64,000 bases of DNA from Pseudomonas sp. CAN1 (GTDB lineage: Bacteria; Pseudomonadota; Gammaproteobacteria; Pseudomonadales; Pseudomonadaceae), in assembly GCF_030462585.1 (NCBI RefSeq), contig NZ_JASMRU010000003.1, positions 98,852-162,851 of the forward strand. The letters run 5' to 3'. Position numbers and translations under genes: made by a program. How positions within the stretch are numbered: the stretch's first letter is position 1; each line of letters starts with the position of its first letter. This document shows positions 1 through 10,489 of the stretch, one piece after another. A model generated the notes under the pieces. That model ran no database searches and had not been told where the DNA came from. It saw only the letters and a list, made by a program, of their open reading frames with translations.

Positions 1-1079
<1,079 letters not shown>

Positions 1080-1098
1080 TCAAGCTAGAGAGTCATAC

Positions 1099-1452
1099 AT
1101 GCAAACCGAACAACTGGTCGAACTGACCATCGCTGCCCTGGAAGATCTCAAGGCGCAAGACATCGTCGTCATCGACGTGCGCGAGAAGACCAGCATCACC
1201 GACACCATGGTGATCGCCACCGGCGCCTCCAGCCGTCAGGTCAAGTCGCTGGCCGACAACGTCCTGGAGAAGGTCAAGGAACAGGGCGTGCGCCCGATCG
1301 GCAGCGAAGGCCAGGAAGGCGGTGAGTGGGTCCTGATCGACCTCGCCAACGTCGTGGTCCACGTCATGCAGCCGGCCACCCGCCAGTTCTACGACCTCGA
1401 GCGCCTGTGGCAGGGCGCCGAGCAGAGCCGCGCCCAGCACAGCGCCGAGTAA
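1099..1452 (+). CDS. rsfS: Ribosomal silencing factor RsfS (YbeB)
   Basis: Binds ribosomal protein uL14 on the 50S subunit and blocks subunit joining in nutrient-poor or stationary cells. The protein has 117 residues and the DUF143/Iojap fold, with the segments [20 protein letters not shown] and [18 protein letters not shown]. The C-terminal tail is polar and rich in Gln and Ala. It lies between nadD and rlmH, its usual place in gamma-proteobacteria. Confidence 0.96.
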   Translation: MQTEQLVELTIAALEDLKAQDIVVIDVREKTSITDTMVIATGASSRQVKSLADNVLEKVKEQGVRPIGSEGQEGGEWVLIDLANVVVHVMQPATRQFYDLERLWQGAEQSRAQHSAE

Positions 1453-1459
1453 GCCTGTC

Positions 1460-1927
1460 GTGCGTCTGCGTCTGATCGCGGTCGGCTCGCGCATGCCGCG
1501 CTGGGTGGAAGAGGGCTGGGCGGAGTACGTCAAGCGCCTGCCCTCGGAGCTGTCCCTGGAGCTGGTGGAAATCCCGTTGAACACGCGCGGCAAGAATGCC
1601 GACGTGGCACGGCTGATCCGCCAGGAAGGCGAGGCCATGCTGAGCAAGGTCCAGCCTGGGGAACGCATCGTCACCCTGGAAGTCGAAGGCAAGCCCTGGA
1701 GCACCCCCCAGCTGGCGCAGGAACTCGACCGCTGGCGCCTGGACGCGCGCACCGTCAACCTCATGGTCGGCGGGCCGGAAGGCCTGGCGCCGGAGGTCTG
1801 CGCGCGTAGCGAACAGCGCTGGTCGCTGTCGCCGCTGACCCTGCCGCACCCGCTGGTGCGGATCCTGGTCGGCGAGCAGATCTACCGCGCCTGGACGGTC
1901 CTGTCCGGGCACCCCTACCACAAGTAG
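1460..1927 (+). CDS. rlmH: 23S rRNA pseudouridine-1915 N3-methyltransferase
   Basis: SPOUT-class methyltransferase that uses SAM to methylate pseudouridine 1915 in helix 69 of 23S rRNA, in assembled 70S ribosomes. With the GTG start at 1460 the protein has 155 residues, exactly the usual RlmH length, which supports this start although no strong ribosome binding site is seen. The SAM-binding knot is marked by [12 protein letters not shown], and the tail [14 protein letters not shown] and HPYHK is diagnostic. Confidence 0.96.
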   Translation: MRLRLIAVGSRMPRWVEEGWAEYVKRLPSELSLELVEIPLNTRGKNADVARLIRQEGEAMLSKVQPGERIVTLEVEGKPWSTPQLAQELDRWRLDARTVNLMVGGPEGLAPEVCARSEQRWSLSPLTLPHPLVRILVGEQIYRAWTVLSGHPYHK

Positions 1928-1942
1928 TCGTAGCCGCTTTCG

Positions 1943-3832
1943 ATGCCGCAGCCGATACAGCTCAAGGACCACGAGAAGGACGCCCGTCAGGTCCGTACCC
2001 GCGTCATCGTCGGCGGGGTGGCGATCTTCCTGCTCGCGCTGGTGCTGGTTGCGCGCATGTTCCATCTGCAGGTGACGCAGTACGACTATCACTCGACGCT
2101 GTCGGAGAACAACCGCGTCCACGTGCAGCCGATTCCGCCCAATCGCGGGCTGATCTTCGACCGCAACGGGGTGATCATCGCCGACAACCGCCCCAGCTTC
2201 AGCCTGACCATCACCCGCGAGCGCACCGAGAACCTGCAGGAAACGCTCAAGACCCTGGTGGATATCCTCGGCCTCACCGAGGAAGACAAGGCCATCTTCG
2301 AGAAGCGCATGAAGCAGGGTCGCCGGCCGTTCGAGCCGGTGCCGATCATGTTCGAGCTGTCCGAGGAGCAGATCGCCCGCATTGCGGTCAACCAGTACCG
2401 CCTCAATGGCGTGGACGTGGCCGCGCAGTTCGTCCGCCACTACCCGCTGGGCGAACACTTCGCCCACTCGGTCGGTTACGTCGGGCGGATCAACGAGGCG
2501 GAGCTGAAGAAGCTCGACCCGGTGGCCTATTCCGGCACCCACCACATCGGCAAGACCGGCGTGGAAAAGTTCTACGAGGACTCGCTGCACGGCACCGTGG
2601 GCTACGAGGAAGTCGAGACCAACGCCCGTGGCCGCGTCCTGCGCGTGCTCAAGCGCACCGAGCCGATTTCCGGCCGCGACATCGTGCTGAGCATCGACAG
2701 CAAGCTGCAGGCTGCCGCCGAGACCGCACTGGCCGGCCGCCGTGGCGCCATCGTGGCGATCCAGCCGTCCACCGGCGATGTGCTGGCGATGGTCAGCCAG
2801 CCGAGTTATGACCCGAACCTGTTCGTCACCGGCATCAGCTTCAAGGATTACGCAGCCCTGCGCGATTCCGAGGACCGCCCGCTGTACAACCGCGTACTGC
2901 GCGGCCTGTACCCGCCGGGCTCGACGGTGAAGCCGGCGGTGGCCATCGCCGGTCTCGATGCCGGTGTGGTGACCCCGGCGAGCCGGGTGTTCGACCCCGG
3001 CTACTACCAGTTGCCGAACTACGACCACAAGTACCGCAACTGGAACCGCATGGGCGACGGCTGGGTGAACCTGGAAACCGCGATCATGCGCTCCAACGAC
3101 ACCTACTTCTACGACCTGGCGCATAAGCTGGGGATCGACCGCCTGCACGACTACATGAGCGAGTTCGGCTTCGGCCAGCGCGTCGCCCTGGACATGTACG
3201 GCGAGGCCGAAGGCCTGATGCCCTCGCGCCAGTGGAAGCGCGCGGTGCGCCGGCAGGTCTGGTACCCCGGCGAGACGCTGATCCTCGGCATCGGCCAGGG
3301 CTACATGCAATCCACGCCGCTGCAGCTGGCGCAGATGGTCGCGCTGATCGCCAACAAGGGTAAGTGGATTCGTCCACACCTGGCCAAGACCATCGACGGC
3401 AAGCCGCCAACCGACCCCGATCCGATGCCGAACATCCTGCTCAAGGACCCGAACAACTGGAACCTGGTGGACAACGGCATGCAGCAGGTGGTCCACGGCG
3501 CCCGCGGCACCGCGCACCGGGTCGGCGCCACGGCCGCCTATCGGATCGCCGGCAAGTCCGGTACCGCGCAGGTGGTGGCGATCAAGCAGGGCGAGAAATA
3601 CGATCGCTCCAAGCTCAACGAGCGTCACCGCGACCACGCGCTGTTCGTCGGCTTTGCCCCGGCGGACAACCCGCAGATCGCCGTGGCGGTGATGGTGGAG
3701 AACGGCGAGTCCGGCTCCGGCGTCGCCGCCCCCGTACTCAAGCAGGTGCTCGATGCCTGGCTGCTCGACGAGAGCGGCAAGCTCAAGCCCGAATACGCAC
3801 CGCAGACCACGGCGGAGGCGCCCAGACCATGA
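1943..3832 (+). CDS. mrdA: Penicillin-binding protein 2, elongation transpeptidase
   Basis: Inner-membrane D,D-transpeptidase that crosslinks peptidoglycan during lateral wall growth, as partner of RodA. The 629-residue protein has one membrane anchor (about residues 22-42), a PBP dimerisation domain and a C-terminal transpeptidase domain. The three catalytic motifs are present: STVK with Ser327, SND at 384-386 and KSGT at 538-541. Its stop overlaps the rodA start (ATGA), so the two partners are translationally coupled. Pseudomonas databases often name it pbpA. Confidence 0.97.
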   Translation: MPQPIQLKDHEKDARQVRTRVIVGGVAIFLLALVLVARMFHLQVTQYDYHSTLSENNRVHVQPIPPNRGLIFDRNGVIIADNRPSFSLTITRERTENLQETLKTLVDILGLTEEDKAIFEKRMKQGRRPFEPVPIMFELSEEQIARIAVNQYRLNGVDVAAQFVRHYPLGEHFAHSVGYVGRINEAELKKLDPVAYSGTHHIGKTGVEKFYEDSLHGTVGYEEVETNARGRVLRVLKRTEPISGRDIVLSIDSKLQAAAETALAGRRGAIVAIQPSTGDVLAMVSQPSYDPNLFVTGISFKDYAALRDSEDRPLYNRVLRGLYPPGSTVKPAVAIAGLDAGVVTPASRVFDPGYYQLPNYDHKYRNWNRMGDGWVNLETAIMRSNDTYFYDLAHKLGIDRLHDYMSEFGFGQRVALDMYGEAEGLMPSRQWKRAVRRQVWYPGETLILGIGQGYMQSTPLQLAQMVALIANKGKWIRPHLAKTIDGKPPTDPDPMPNILLKDPNNWNLVDNGMQQVVHGARGTAHRVGATAAYRIAGKSGTAQVVAIKQGEKYDRSKLNERHRDHALFVGFAPADNPQIAVAVMVENGESGSGVAAPVLKQVLDAWLLDESGKLKPEYAPQTTAEAPRP

Positions 3833-4980
3833 CCATGAACGGCAATTTCGACCGCACCCTGTCCAACGAGGACGTGATGAAGCGGCGCTCCAGCCTGCTG
3901 CAGCGTCTGCACATCGATGGCCTGCTGCTCCTGCTGCTGCTGACCCTGGGCTCGGCCGGCCTGTTCGTCCTGTATTCCGCCAGCGGCAAGAGCTGGGACC
4001 TGCTGATCAAGCAGGCGTCGTCCTTCGGCATGGGCCTGGGCGCGATGTTCGTGCTGGCGCAGATCGAGCCGCGCTTCCTCGCGCGCTGGGTGCCGCTGGG
4101 CTACCTGATCGGCGTCGCCCTGCTGGTGGTGGTGGACGTGATGGGCCACAACGCCATGGGCGCCACCCGCTGGATCAACATCCCCGGGGTGATCCGCTTC
4201 CAGCCGGCGGAATTCATGAAGCTGCTGATGCCCATGACCATCGCATGGTACCTGTCCAAGCGCTCGCTGCCGCCCGGCTTCAAGCACAGCGTGGTGGGCC
4301 TGGCGCTGATCGTGGTGCCCTTCGTGCTGATCCTCAAGCAGCCGGACCTGGGTACCGCCATGCTGGTGCTGGCCTCCGGCGCCTTCGTGCTGTTCGTCGG
4401 CGGCCTGCGCTGGCGCTGGATCATCATGGCGGTATCGGCGGCGGTGCCGGTCGCGGTGGGCATGTGGTACTTCGTCATGCACGACTACCAGAAGCAGCGC
4501 GTACTGACCTTCCTCGACCCGGAAAGCGACCCGCTGGGCAGCGGCTGGAACATCATCCAGTCAAAAGCGGCCATCGGTTCCGGCGGCGTATTCGGCAAGG
4601 GCTGGCTGCTCGGCACGCAGTCCCATCTGGATTTTTTGCCCGAAAGCCATACGGACTTTATCATTGCGGTGCTCGGCGAAGAGTTCGGCCTGGTCGGGGT
4701 ATGCCTCCTGCTGGTGCTGTACCTGCTGGTGATCTACCGGGGGCTGGTGATCACCGCTCAGGCCCAGACGCTGTTCGGCAAGCTGCTTGCCGGCAGTATC
4801 ACCATGACCTTCTTCGTGTATGTATTCGTCAACATTGGTATGGTCAGCGGATTGTTGCCAGTGGTGGGGGTACCGCTGCCCTTCATTAGTTACGGCGGAA
4901 CTTCGCTGGTGACCCTGATGTCAGGGTTCGGCGTCTTGATGTCGATCCACACCCATCGGAAGTGGATCGCCCAGGTTTGA
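3829..4980 (+). CDS. rodA: Rod-shape peptidoglycan glycosyltransferase RodA
   Basis: SEDS-family polytopic membrane protein that polymerises lipid II glycan strands in the elongasome with PBP2. I choose the ATG at 3829, which overlaps the mrdA stop (ATGA) and gives 383 residues; an in-frame ATG at 3835 is an alternative. About ten hydrophobic segments are visible. SEDS landmarks include LDFLPESHTDFI, ILKQPDLGTAML and the C-terminal VPLPFISYGGTS. The stop overlaps the mltB start. Confidence 0.96.
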   Translation: MTMNGNFDRTLSNEDVMKRRSSLLQRLHIDGLLLLLLLTLGSAGLFVLYSASGKSWDLLIKQASSFGMGLGAMFVLAQIEPRFLARWVPLGYLIGVALLVVVDVMGHNAMGATRWINIPGVIRFQPAEFMKLLMPMTIAWYLSKRSLPPGFKHSVVGLALIVVPFVLILKQPDLGTAMLVLASGAFVLFVGGLRWRWIIMAVSAAVPVAVGMWYFVMHDYQKQRVLTFLDPESDPLGSGWNIIQSKAAIGSGGVFGKGWLLGTQSHLDFLPESHTDFIIAVLGEEFGLVGVCLLLVLYLLVIYRGLVITAQAQTLFGKLLAGSITMTFFVYVFVNIGMVSGLLPVVGVPLPFISYGGTSLVTLMSGFGVLMSIHTHRKWIAQV

Positions 4981-6011
4981 TGACAAGAGTGAAGAAAGGA
5001 ATGCAAGTACTGCGCGCCTGGGCTTCCAGGGGGGTGCATTGGGTCGGAATCGCGGGGGCGATCGGCATGTCCGGTGCTGCCCATGCGGGCGACTACGATG
5101 GTTCGCCCCAGGTGGCCGAGTTCGTCAGCGAGATGACCCGTGACTACGGCTTCGCCGGCGAACAGCTCATGGGCCTCTTCCACGATGTGGAGCGCAAGCA
5201 GTCCATCCTCGACGCCATTTCCCGCCCGGCCGAGCGGGTGAAGACCTGGAAGGAATACCGGCCGATCTTCGTCACCGACGCGCGCATCAACCGCGGCGTG
5301 GACTTCTGGAACCAGAATGCCGAGGCCCTGGCCCGCGCCGAGCAGGAATACGGCGTGCCGGCCCAGTACATAGTCTCGATCATCGGCGTGGAGACCTTCT
5401 TCGGCCGCAATACCGGCAACTTCAAGGTGATGGACGCACTGTCCACCCTGGGCTTCGACTACCCGCCGCGCGCCGAATTCTTCCGCAAGGAGCTCAAGCA
5501 GTTCCTCCTGCTGGCCCGCGAGCAGCAGGTCGACCCGCTCAGCCTGACCGGCTCCTACGCCGGCGCCATGGGCCTGCCGCAGTTCATGCCGAGCAGCTTC
5601 CGCGCCTACGCCGTGGACTTCGACGGCGACGGCCACATCAATATCTGGAGCGACCCCACCGATGCCATCGGCAGCGTCGCCAACTACTTCAAGCAGCACG
5701 GCTGGCACACCGGCGAGCCGGTGGTGTCGCAGGCCGAGATCGGCACCTCGACCGCCGAGGACGCCCTGACCCAGGGCCTGGACCCGCAGATGAACCTCGG
5801 TCAGCTGCGTGCCCAGGGCTGGCGCACCCACGACGTGATCCGCGATGACCTGATGGTGACCGCCATGCGCCTGGAAGGTGCCCAGGGCACCGAGTACTGG
5901 GTCGGCCTGCCGAACTTCTACGTGATCACCCGTTACAACCGCAGCGCCATGTACGCCATGGCGGTCCATCAGCTGGCCGGCGAGATCGCCAAGGCACGAG
6001 GTGTCCATTGA
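4980..6011 (+). CDS. mltB: Membrane-bound lytic murein transglycosylase B
   Basis: Cleaves the MurNAc-GlcNAc bond in the periplasm with formation of 1,6-anhydroMurNAc. The ATG at 4980 overlaps the rodA stop (TGATG) and gives 343 residues; an ATG at 5001 directly after AAAGGA is an alternative. A basic and hydrophobic signal ending in GAAHAGD precedes the mature protein. There is no lipobox, so the product is probably a soluble periplasmic form like SltB1. The catalytic glutamate is Glu138 in SIIGVETFFG. GAMGLPQFMPSSF and the calcium-loop-like DFDGDGHINIW follow. The stop overlaps rlpA. Confidence 0.94.
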   Translation: MTRVKKGMQVLRAWASRGVHWVGIAGAIGMSGAAHAGDYDGSPQVAEFVSEMTRDYGFAGEQLMGLFHDVERKQSILDAISRPAERVKTWKEYRPIFVTDARINRGVDFWNQNAEALARAEQEYGVPAQYIVSIIGVETFFGRNTGNFKVMDALSTLGFDYPPRAEFFRKELKQFLLLAREQQVDPLSLTGSYAGAMGLPQFMPSSFRAYAVDFDGDGHINIWSDPTDAIGSVANYFKQHGWHTGEPVVSQAEIGTSTAEDALTQGLDPQMNLGQLRAQGWRTHDVIRDDLMVTAMRLEGAQGTEYWVGLPNFYVITRYNRSAMYAMAVHQLAGEIAKARGVH

Positions 6012-7051
6012 ACAAGCGAATCGCAAGTCCCGGCCTCTGGTCGCTGGCCGCCTGCGTTGGCCTGAGCACCGTGTTCCTCGCCAGCTGTACCGGCAACCGC
6101 GCGCCGCAACAGCAGCAGCCGGTGGCCAGCAGCGGCATTTCCGGGCCCTATGACTACAACCGCCCGCACCGCGACGGCGCGCCCTGGTGGGACGTCGACG
6201 TCTCGCGCATCCCCGATGCCGTGCCGATGCCGCACAACGGGCCGTTCAAGAACAACCCCTACACCGTGCTGGGCAAGACCTACTACCCGCTGAACAACGC
6301 GAGCGCGTACAACGTCGTCGGCACCGCCTCCTGGTACGGCACCAAGTTCCACGGCCAGGCCACCGCCAACGGCGAGCAGTACGACCTGTACGGCATGACC
6401 GCCGCGCACAAGACCCTGCCGCTGCCCAGCTACGTGCGCGTCACCAACCTGGACAACGGCAAGAGCGTCATCGTCCGCGTCAACGACCGCGGCCCGTTCT
6501 ACTCCGACCGGGTGATCGACCTGTCCTTCGCCGCCGCCAAGAAGCTCGGCTACGCCGAGACTGGCACCGCCCACGTCAAGGTCGAGGGCATCGACCCGGA
6601 TCGCTGGTGGGCCGCGCAGAACAAGCAGCCGCCGATGATCATGGCCCTGCCGAAGATGGCTACACCGCCCGCTGCCGCGCCGGCGTCCGGCGTGCAGACG
6701 CAGGGTGTGGCCATGGCCCAGCCGATCGAAACCTACACCCCGCCGCCTGCGCAGCACGCAGCGCCCATGGCGCCGGTCCAGATCGACTCAAAAAAAAACG
6801 CTTCATTACCAGCCGATGGCCTGTATCTCCAGGTGGGTGCCTTCGCCAACCCGGACGCTGCGGAACTTCTCAAGGAGAAGGTCGGCGGCCTGACGGGGGC
6901 GAAATCCTTTATCAGCTCGGTCGTGGTCAACCAGCAGACCTTGTACCGGGTACGCCTGGGGCCGATCGGAACGCCGGTTGAAGCAAGCCGGATGCAGGAC
7001 AGCATCCGCGTGGCCAATCTTGGCCAACCCAAGCTCGTGCGCCTGGACTGA
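6008..7051 (+). CDS. rlpA: Septal-ring lytic transglycosylase and lipoprotein RlpA
   Basis: Outer-membrane lipoprotein that cleaves peptide-free (naked) glycan strands during daughter-cell separation. The TTG start at 6008 overlaps the mltB stop and gives 347 residues. The lipobox is LASC with Cys27. A double-psi barrel catalytic domain covers about residues 95-195 (ASWYGTKFHGQATANGE, NDRGPFYSDRVIDLS). A Pro/Ala/Gln linker and a C-terminal SPOR domain (about 270-347) follow. Nine consecutive A bases (6790-6798) lie in the linker just before the SPOR domain, a possible slippage site. Confidence 0.95.
   Translation: MNKRIASPGLWSLAACVGLSTVFLASCTGNRAPQQQQPVASSGISGPYDYNRPHRDGAPWWDVDVSRIPDAVPMPHNGPFKNNPYTVLGKTYYPLNNASAYNVVGTASWYGTKFHGQATANGEQYDLYGMTAAHKTLPLPSYVRVTNLDNGKSVIVRVNDRGPFYSDRVIDLSFAAAKKLGYAETGTAHVKVEGIDPDRWWAAQNKQPPMIMALPKMATPPAAAPASGVQTQGVAMAQPIETYTPPPAQHAAPMAPVQIDSKKNASLPADGLYLQVGAFANPDAAELLKEKVGGLTGAKSFISSVVVNQQTLYRVRLGPIGTPVEASRMQDSIRVANLGQPKLVRLD
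6790..6798 (+). repeat. A9 homopolymer inside rlpA
   Basis: Nine consecutive adenines are read TCA-AAA-AAA-AAC in the rlpA frame, encoding Ser-Lys-Lys-Asn. The run sits between the catalytic barrel and the SPOR domain. Such a run is uncommon in this GC-rich context and could cause polymerase slippage. Confidence 0.85.
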
Positions 7052-7147
7052 GATTCCACCGCACGCGCCGCAGCGGCACGCAGAGGCCGCGGCAACGAGT
7101 GTCCCCCCAGGGGATTGTTTGACCATTAGTGAACCCCAGAGAGACGG

Positions 7148-8305
7148 ATGAACATCTTCAACTTCGCCAAACGCCTGTCCTTGCTCGTGTTGTTCAGCGC
7201 CCCCGTGGCTAGCTGGGCAGCGGAAGTCGTTCCAGCCGCCCCGCAGCTCGCCGCCAAGGCCTGGGTGCTGATGGACGGCGCCAGCGGCAACATCCTGGTC
7301 GAGAACGCCGGTGACGAGCGCCTGCCGCCCGCCAGCCTGACCAAGCTGATGACCGCCTACATCGCCACCAAGGAAATCGAAGGCGGCCGCATCGCCGAAT
7401 CCGACCTGGTTACCGTCAGCGAACACGCCTGGCGCACCGGTGGTTCGCGCATGTTCATCAAGGTCGGCTCCCAGGTATCGGTGAGCGACCTGCTGCACGG
7501 CATCATCATCCAGTCCGGCAACGACGCCTCGGTCGCCCTGGCCGAGCACATCGCCGGCAGCGAAGACGCCTTCGCCGACATGATGAACACCACCGCGCAG
7601 AAGCTGGGCATGAGCAATTCCCACTTCATGGACGCCACCGGCCTGCCCAACCCGGACCACTACTCGTCCGCCAAGGACATGGCGATCCTGGCCCGCGCCA
7701 TCATCTACGGCGAGCCGACCCACTACGCCATCTACGCGCAGAAAGAGTTCTTCTGGAACAACATCAAGCAGCCCAACCGCAACCTGCTGCTGTGGCGCGA
7801 CAAGACCGTCGACGGCCTGAAGACCGGCCACACCGACGAAGCCGGCTACTGCCTGGTGGCTTCCGCCGTGCGTGACGGCCAGCGCATGATCGCCGTGGTG
7901 TTCGGCACCAACAGCGAGCAGGCCCGCGCCGCCGAGACCCAGAAGCTGCTGACCTACGGCTTCCGCTTCTTCGAATCGCAGACCTTCTACAAGAAGGGCG
8001 CCGAGCTGACCAAGGCCATGGTCTGGAAAGGCTCCGAGCACGAAGTCAAAGCCGGCCTGTCCGAAGACCTGACCATGACCGTGCCGCGCGGCCAGCTCAA
8101 GCAGCTGCAGGCCAACATGGTCGTCGAGCCGAACCTGATGGCGCCGATCCAGCAGGGCCAGGTGATCGGCAAGGTCGAGGTCAAGCTGGGTGACAAGGTC
8201 GTCCGCACCTCCGACCTGGTCGCACTGAACGCTGTGGAAGAGGGCGGCTTCTTCCGCCGTATCTGGGATAGCATCCGCCTGTTCTTCTACGGTCTGTTCA
8301 ACTGA
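7148..8305 (+). CDS. dacA: D-alanyl-D-alanine carboxypeptidase, PBP5/6 type
   Basis: Removes the terminal D-Ala from peptidoglycan pentapeptides at the periplasmic face of the inner membrane. The 385-residue protein has a signal peptide ending near VASWAAE. Active-site motifs are SLTK (Ser63, Lys66), SGN (123-125) and KTG (225-227). A C-terminal beta domain is followed by an amphipathic tail (IWDSIRLFFYGLF) that anchors it to the membrane. It starts 96 bases after rlpA and probably has its own regulation. P. aeruginosa annotations may call this locus dacC. Confidence 0.95.
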   Translation: MNIFNFAKRLSLLVLFSAPVASWAAEVVPAAPQLAAKAWVLMDGASGNILVENAGDERLPPASLTKLMTAYIATKEIEGGRIAESDLVTVSEHAWRTGGSRMFIKVGSQVSVSDLLHGIIIQSGNDASVALAEHIAGSEDAFADMMNTTAQKLGMSNSHFMDATGLPNPDHYSSAKDMAILARAIIYGEPTHYAIYAQKEFFWNNIKQPNRNLLLWRDKTVDGLKTGHTDEAGYCLVASAVRDGQRMIAVVFGTNSEQARAAETQKLLTYGFRFFESQTFYKKGAELTKAMVWKGSEHEVKAGLSEDLTMTVPRGQLKQLQANMVVEPNLMAPIQQGQVIGKVEVKLGDKVVRTSDLVALNAVEEGGFFRRIWDSIRLFFYGLFN

Positions 8306-8311
8306 CCGCCG

Positions 8312-8347
8312 ATCCCGGTCTTGCACTTTTGTATACAAGACCGGGAT
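8312..8347 (+). terminator. 12-bp hairpin after dacA
   Basis: Perfect inverted repeat: arms 8312-8323 and 8336-8347 (ATCCCGGTCTTG and its complement) around a 12-base loop. It starts 7 bases after the dacA stop. No T-run follows, so it may stabilise mRNA or act as a partial terminator. Confidence 0.5.
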
Positions 8348-8496
8348 TGACCTGCCCGCGCGGTCGCAAACTCGGGTAAAATGCCCCGCCTGCGACTGCA
8401 CGGTCCCCCCGTGGCCCGGCAGCCGTCGTCCGATCCACCCGGAGCGTCCCCATCCCGGACGCTCATGCGGAGGCGGGCCACCCGCCCGCGAATGCC

Positions 8497-8796
8497 ATGA
8501 CTGATACCCCCGAATCCATCGACACCAGCGAACAGCCCGCACCGAAGATCGAGTTCCCCTGCGAACGCTACCCGATCAAGGTCATCGGCGACGCCGGCGA
8601 AGGCTTCCCCGACCTGGTCGTCGAAGTCATCCAGCGCCACGCTCCGGATCTCGACATCACCACCCTGGTCACCCGTGACAGCCGCAACGGCCGCTTTCTC
8701 TCCGTGCAACTGCTGATCACCGCGACCGGCGTCGACCAACTGCAGAACATCCATAAAGACCTGCGCGCCACCGGCCGCGTCCACATGGTGCTCTGA
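8497..8796 (+). CDS. ybeD: YbeD family protein (DUF493)
   Basis: Small cytosolic protein of 99 residues with an ACT-like alpha/beta fold; its biochemical role is not established. Family segments are [22 protein letters not shown] and the C-terminal MVL. It almost always precedes lipB, and here its TGA overlaps the lipB ATG (TGATG). A link to lipoate metabolism is inferred from this context only. The upstream gap of 191 bases after dacA probably carries the promoter for ybeD-lipB-lipA. Confidence 0.93.
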   Translation: MTDTPESIDTSEQPAPKIEFPCERYPIKVIGDAGEGFPDLVVEVIQRHAPDLDITTLVTRDSRNGRFLSVQLLITATGVDQLQNIHKDLRATGRVHMVL

Positions 8797-9449
8797 TGGG
8801 CGAAACGCTGGGCTTTCGTGAGCTGGGCATCCTCCCTTACGAGCCGACCTGGCACGCCATGCAGCGCTTCACCGCCGAGCGCGGCCCGGTCACGCCCGAT
8901 GAAGTCTGGCTGCTCGAACACGAACGCGTGTTCACCCAGGGCCAGGCCGGCAAGGCCGAACACGTGCTGTTTCCCGGCGACATCCCGGTGGTCCAGGTGG
9001 ACCGCGGCGGCCAGGTGACCTACCACGGCCCCGGCCAGCTGGTGGCTTACCTGATGCTCGACGTGCGCCGCTCGGGCATCGGCGTGCGCGACCTGGTTTC
9101 GCGCATCGAGCAGAGCCTCATCGGCCTGCTCGACAGCTACGGCGTCAACGCTGTGTCCAAACCCGACGCTCCGGGCGTCTATGTGGACGGCGCGAAGATC
9201 GCATCCCTCGGCCTGCGCATCCGCAACGGCCGCTCCTTCCATGGCCTGGCCCTGAATGTGGACATGGACCTGGAACCCTTTCGACGCATCAATCCCTGCG
9301 GTTACGCAGGCATGGCCATGACCCAGCTGACCCAGCTGGCCGGCCCCATCGCATTGGCCGATGTGCGCGAGCGCCTGCGTGGCGAGCTCGTCGAACGCCT
9401 TGGCTACGCGGCACAGAAGACCCTAACGGGCGGGATCCAACCCAGATGA
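8796..9449 (+). CDS. lipB: Octanoyl-ACP:protein N-octanoyltransferase
   Basis: Transfers octanoyl groups from acyl carrier protein to lipoyl domains, the first step of lipoate synthesis. The 217-residue protein has [16 protein letters not shown], the catalytic lysine Lys134 in [10 protein letters not shown] and the acyl-thioester cysteine Cys168 in NPCGYAGM. Start and stop overlap ybeD and lipA, so the three genes form one coupled unit. Confidence 0.97.
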   Translation: MGETLGFRELGILPYEPTWHAMQRFTAERGPVTPDEVWLLEHERVFTQGQAGKAEHVLFPGDIPVVQVDRGGQVTYHGPGQLVAYLMLDVRRSGIGVRDLVSRIEQSLIGLLDSYGVNAVSKPDAPGVYVDGAKIASLGLRIRNGRSFHGLALNVDMDLEPFRRINPCGYAGMAMTQLTQLAGPIALADVRERLRGELVERLGYAAQKTLTGGIQPR

Positions 9450-10441
9450 GCACTGTTGTGGAGAATGCAGGTACCGCTGCCCCGGCCGCAAAGCCTGGCA
9501 AGGTCGAAGTCGGCGTCAAGCTGCGCGGCGCCGAGAAGGTCGCGCGCATTCCGGTGAAGATCATCCCCACCGACGAATTGCCGAAGAAGCCCGACTGGAT
9601 TCGCGTGCGCATCCCGGTCTCCCCCGAGGTCGACCGCATCAAGCAACTGCTGCGCAAGCACAAGCTGCACAGCGTCTGCGAAGAAGCCTCCTGCCCGAAC
9701 CTGGGCGAGTGCTTCTCCGGCGGTACCGCCACCTTCATGATCATGGGCGACATCTGCACCCGCCGCTGCCCGTTCTGCGACGTCGGCCACGGCCGTCCGA
9801 AACCGCTGGATACCGATGAGCCGACCAACCTGGCCATCGCCATCGCCGACCTGCGCCTGAAGTACGTGGTGATCACCTCGGTAGACCGCGACGACCTGCG
9901 CGACGGCGGCGCCCAGCACTTCGCCGACTGCCTGCGTGAAATCCGCAAGCTGTCCCCCGGCGTGCAGCTGGAAACCCTGGTCCCGGACTACCGCGGCCGC
10001 ATGGACATCGCCCTGGAAATCACCGCCAACGAGCCGCCGGACGTGTTCAACCACAACCTGGAAACCGTCCCGCGCCTGTACAAGTCCTCGCGTCCGGGCT
10101 CCGATTTCGAGTGGTCGCTCGACCTGCTGCAGAAGTTCAAGCAGATGGTCCCCCACGTACCGACCAAGTCCGGCCTGATGCTCGGCCTGGGCGAGACCGA
10201 CGAGGAAGTCATCGAAGTCATGCACCGCATGCGCGAGCACGACATCGACATGCTGACCCTCGGCCAGTACCTGCAGCCCTCGCGCAACCACCTGCCGGTG
10301 CAGCGCTTCGTCCACCCGGACACCTTCGCCTGGTTCGCCGAGGAAGGCGCGAAGATGGGCTTCAAGAACGTCGCTTCCGGCCCGCTGGTACGCTCCTCGT
10401 ACCATGCCGACCAGCAGGCGCACGGGACCAAGATCGGCTGA
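9446..10441 (+). CDS. lipA: Lipoyl synthase
   Basis: Radical-SAM enzyme that inserts two sulfurs into protein-bound octanoyl groups. Of its 331 residues, Cys78, Cys83 and Cys89 ([12 protein letters not shown]) bind the auxiliary cluster that is sacrificed as sulfur donor. Cys104, Cys108 and Cys111 (CTRRCPFC) bind the radical-SAM cluster. The start overlaps lipB (ATGA). A strong terminator follows the stop. Confidence 0.98.
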   Translation: MSTVVENAGTAAPAAKPGKVEVGVKLRGAEKVARIPVKIIPTDELPKKPDWIRVRIPVSPEVDRIKQLLRKHKLHSVCEEASCPNLGECFSGGTATFMIMGDICTRRCPFCDVGHGRPKPLDTDEPTNLAIAIADLRLKYVVITSVDRDDLRDGGAQHFADCLREIRKLSPGVQLETLVPDYRGRMDIALEITANEPPDVFNHNLETVPRLYKSSRPGSDFEWSLDLLQKFKQMVPHVPTKSGLMLGLGETDEEVIEVMHRMREHDIDMLTLGQYLQPSRNHLPVQRFVHPDTFAWFAEEGAKMGFKNVASGPLVRSSYHADQQAHGTKIG

Positions 10442-10460
10442 ACAGCTGGTCCTTGAATTG

Positions 10461-10486
10461 AAAAAGGCGCCTTGGGGCGCCTTTTT
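10461..10486. terminator. Bidirectional terminator between lipA and mltB-like gene
   Basis: Stem AAAAAGGCGCC / GGCGCCTTTTT with a 4-base loop, T-rich on both strands. It separates the convergent lipA and the minus-strand transglycosylase gene. Confidence 0.93.
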
Positions 10487-10489
10487 CAT

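Noticed and set aside
1364..3637. 757-codon open frame on the minus strand opposite rlmH and mrdA
   Set aside because: It is a high-GC antisense shadow: no family motif, His/Gln/Arg/Val-rich composition, and the + strand carries intact PBP2 catalytic motifs.
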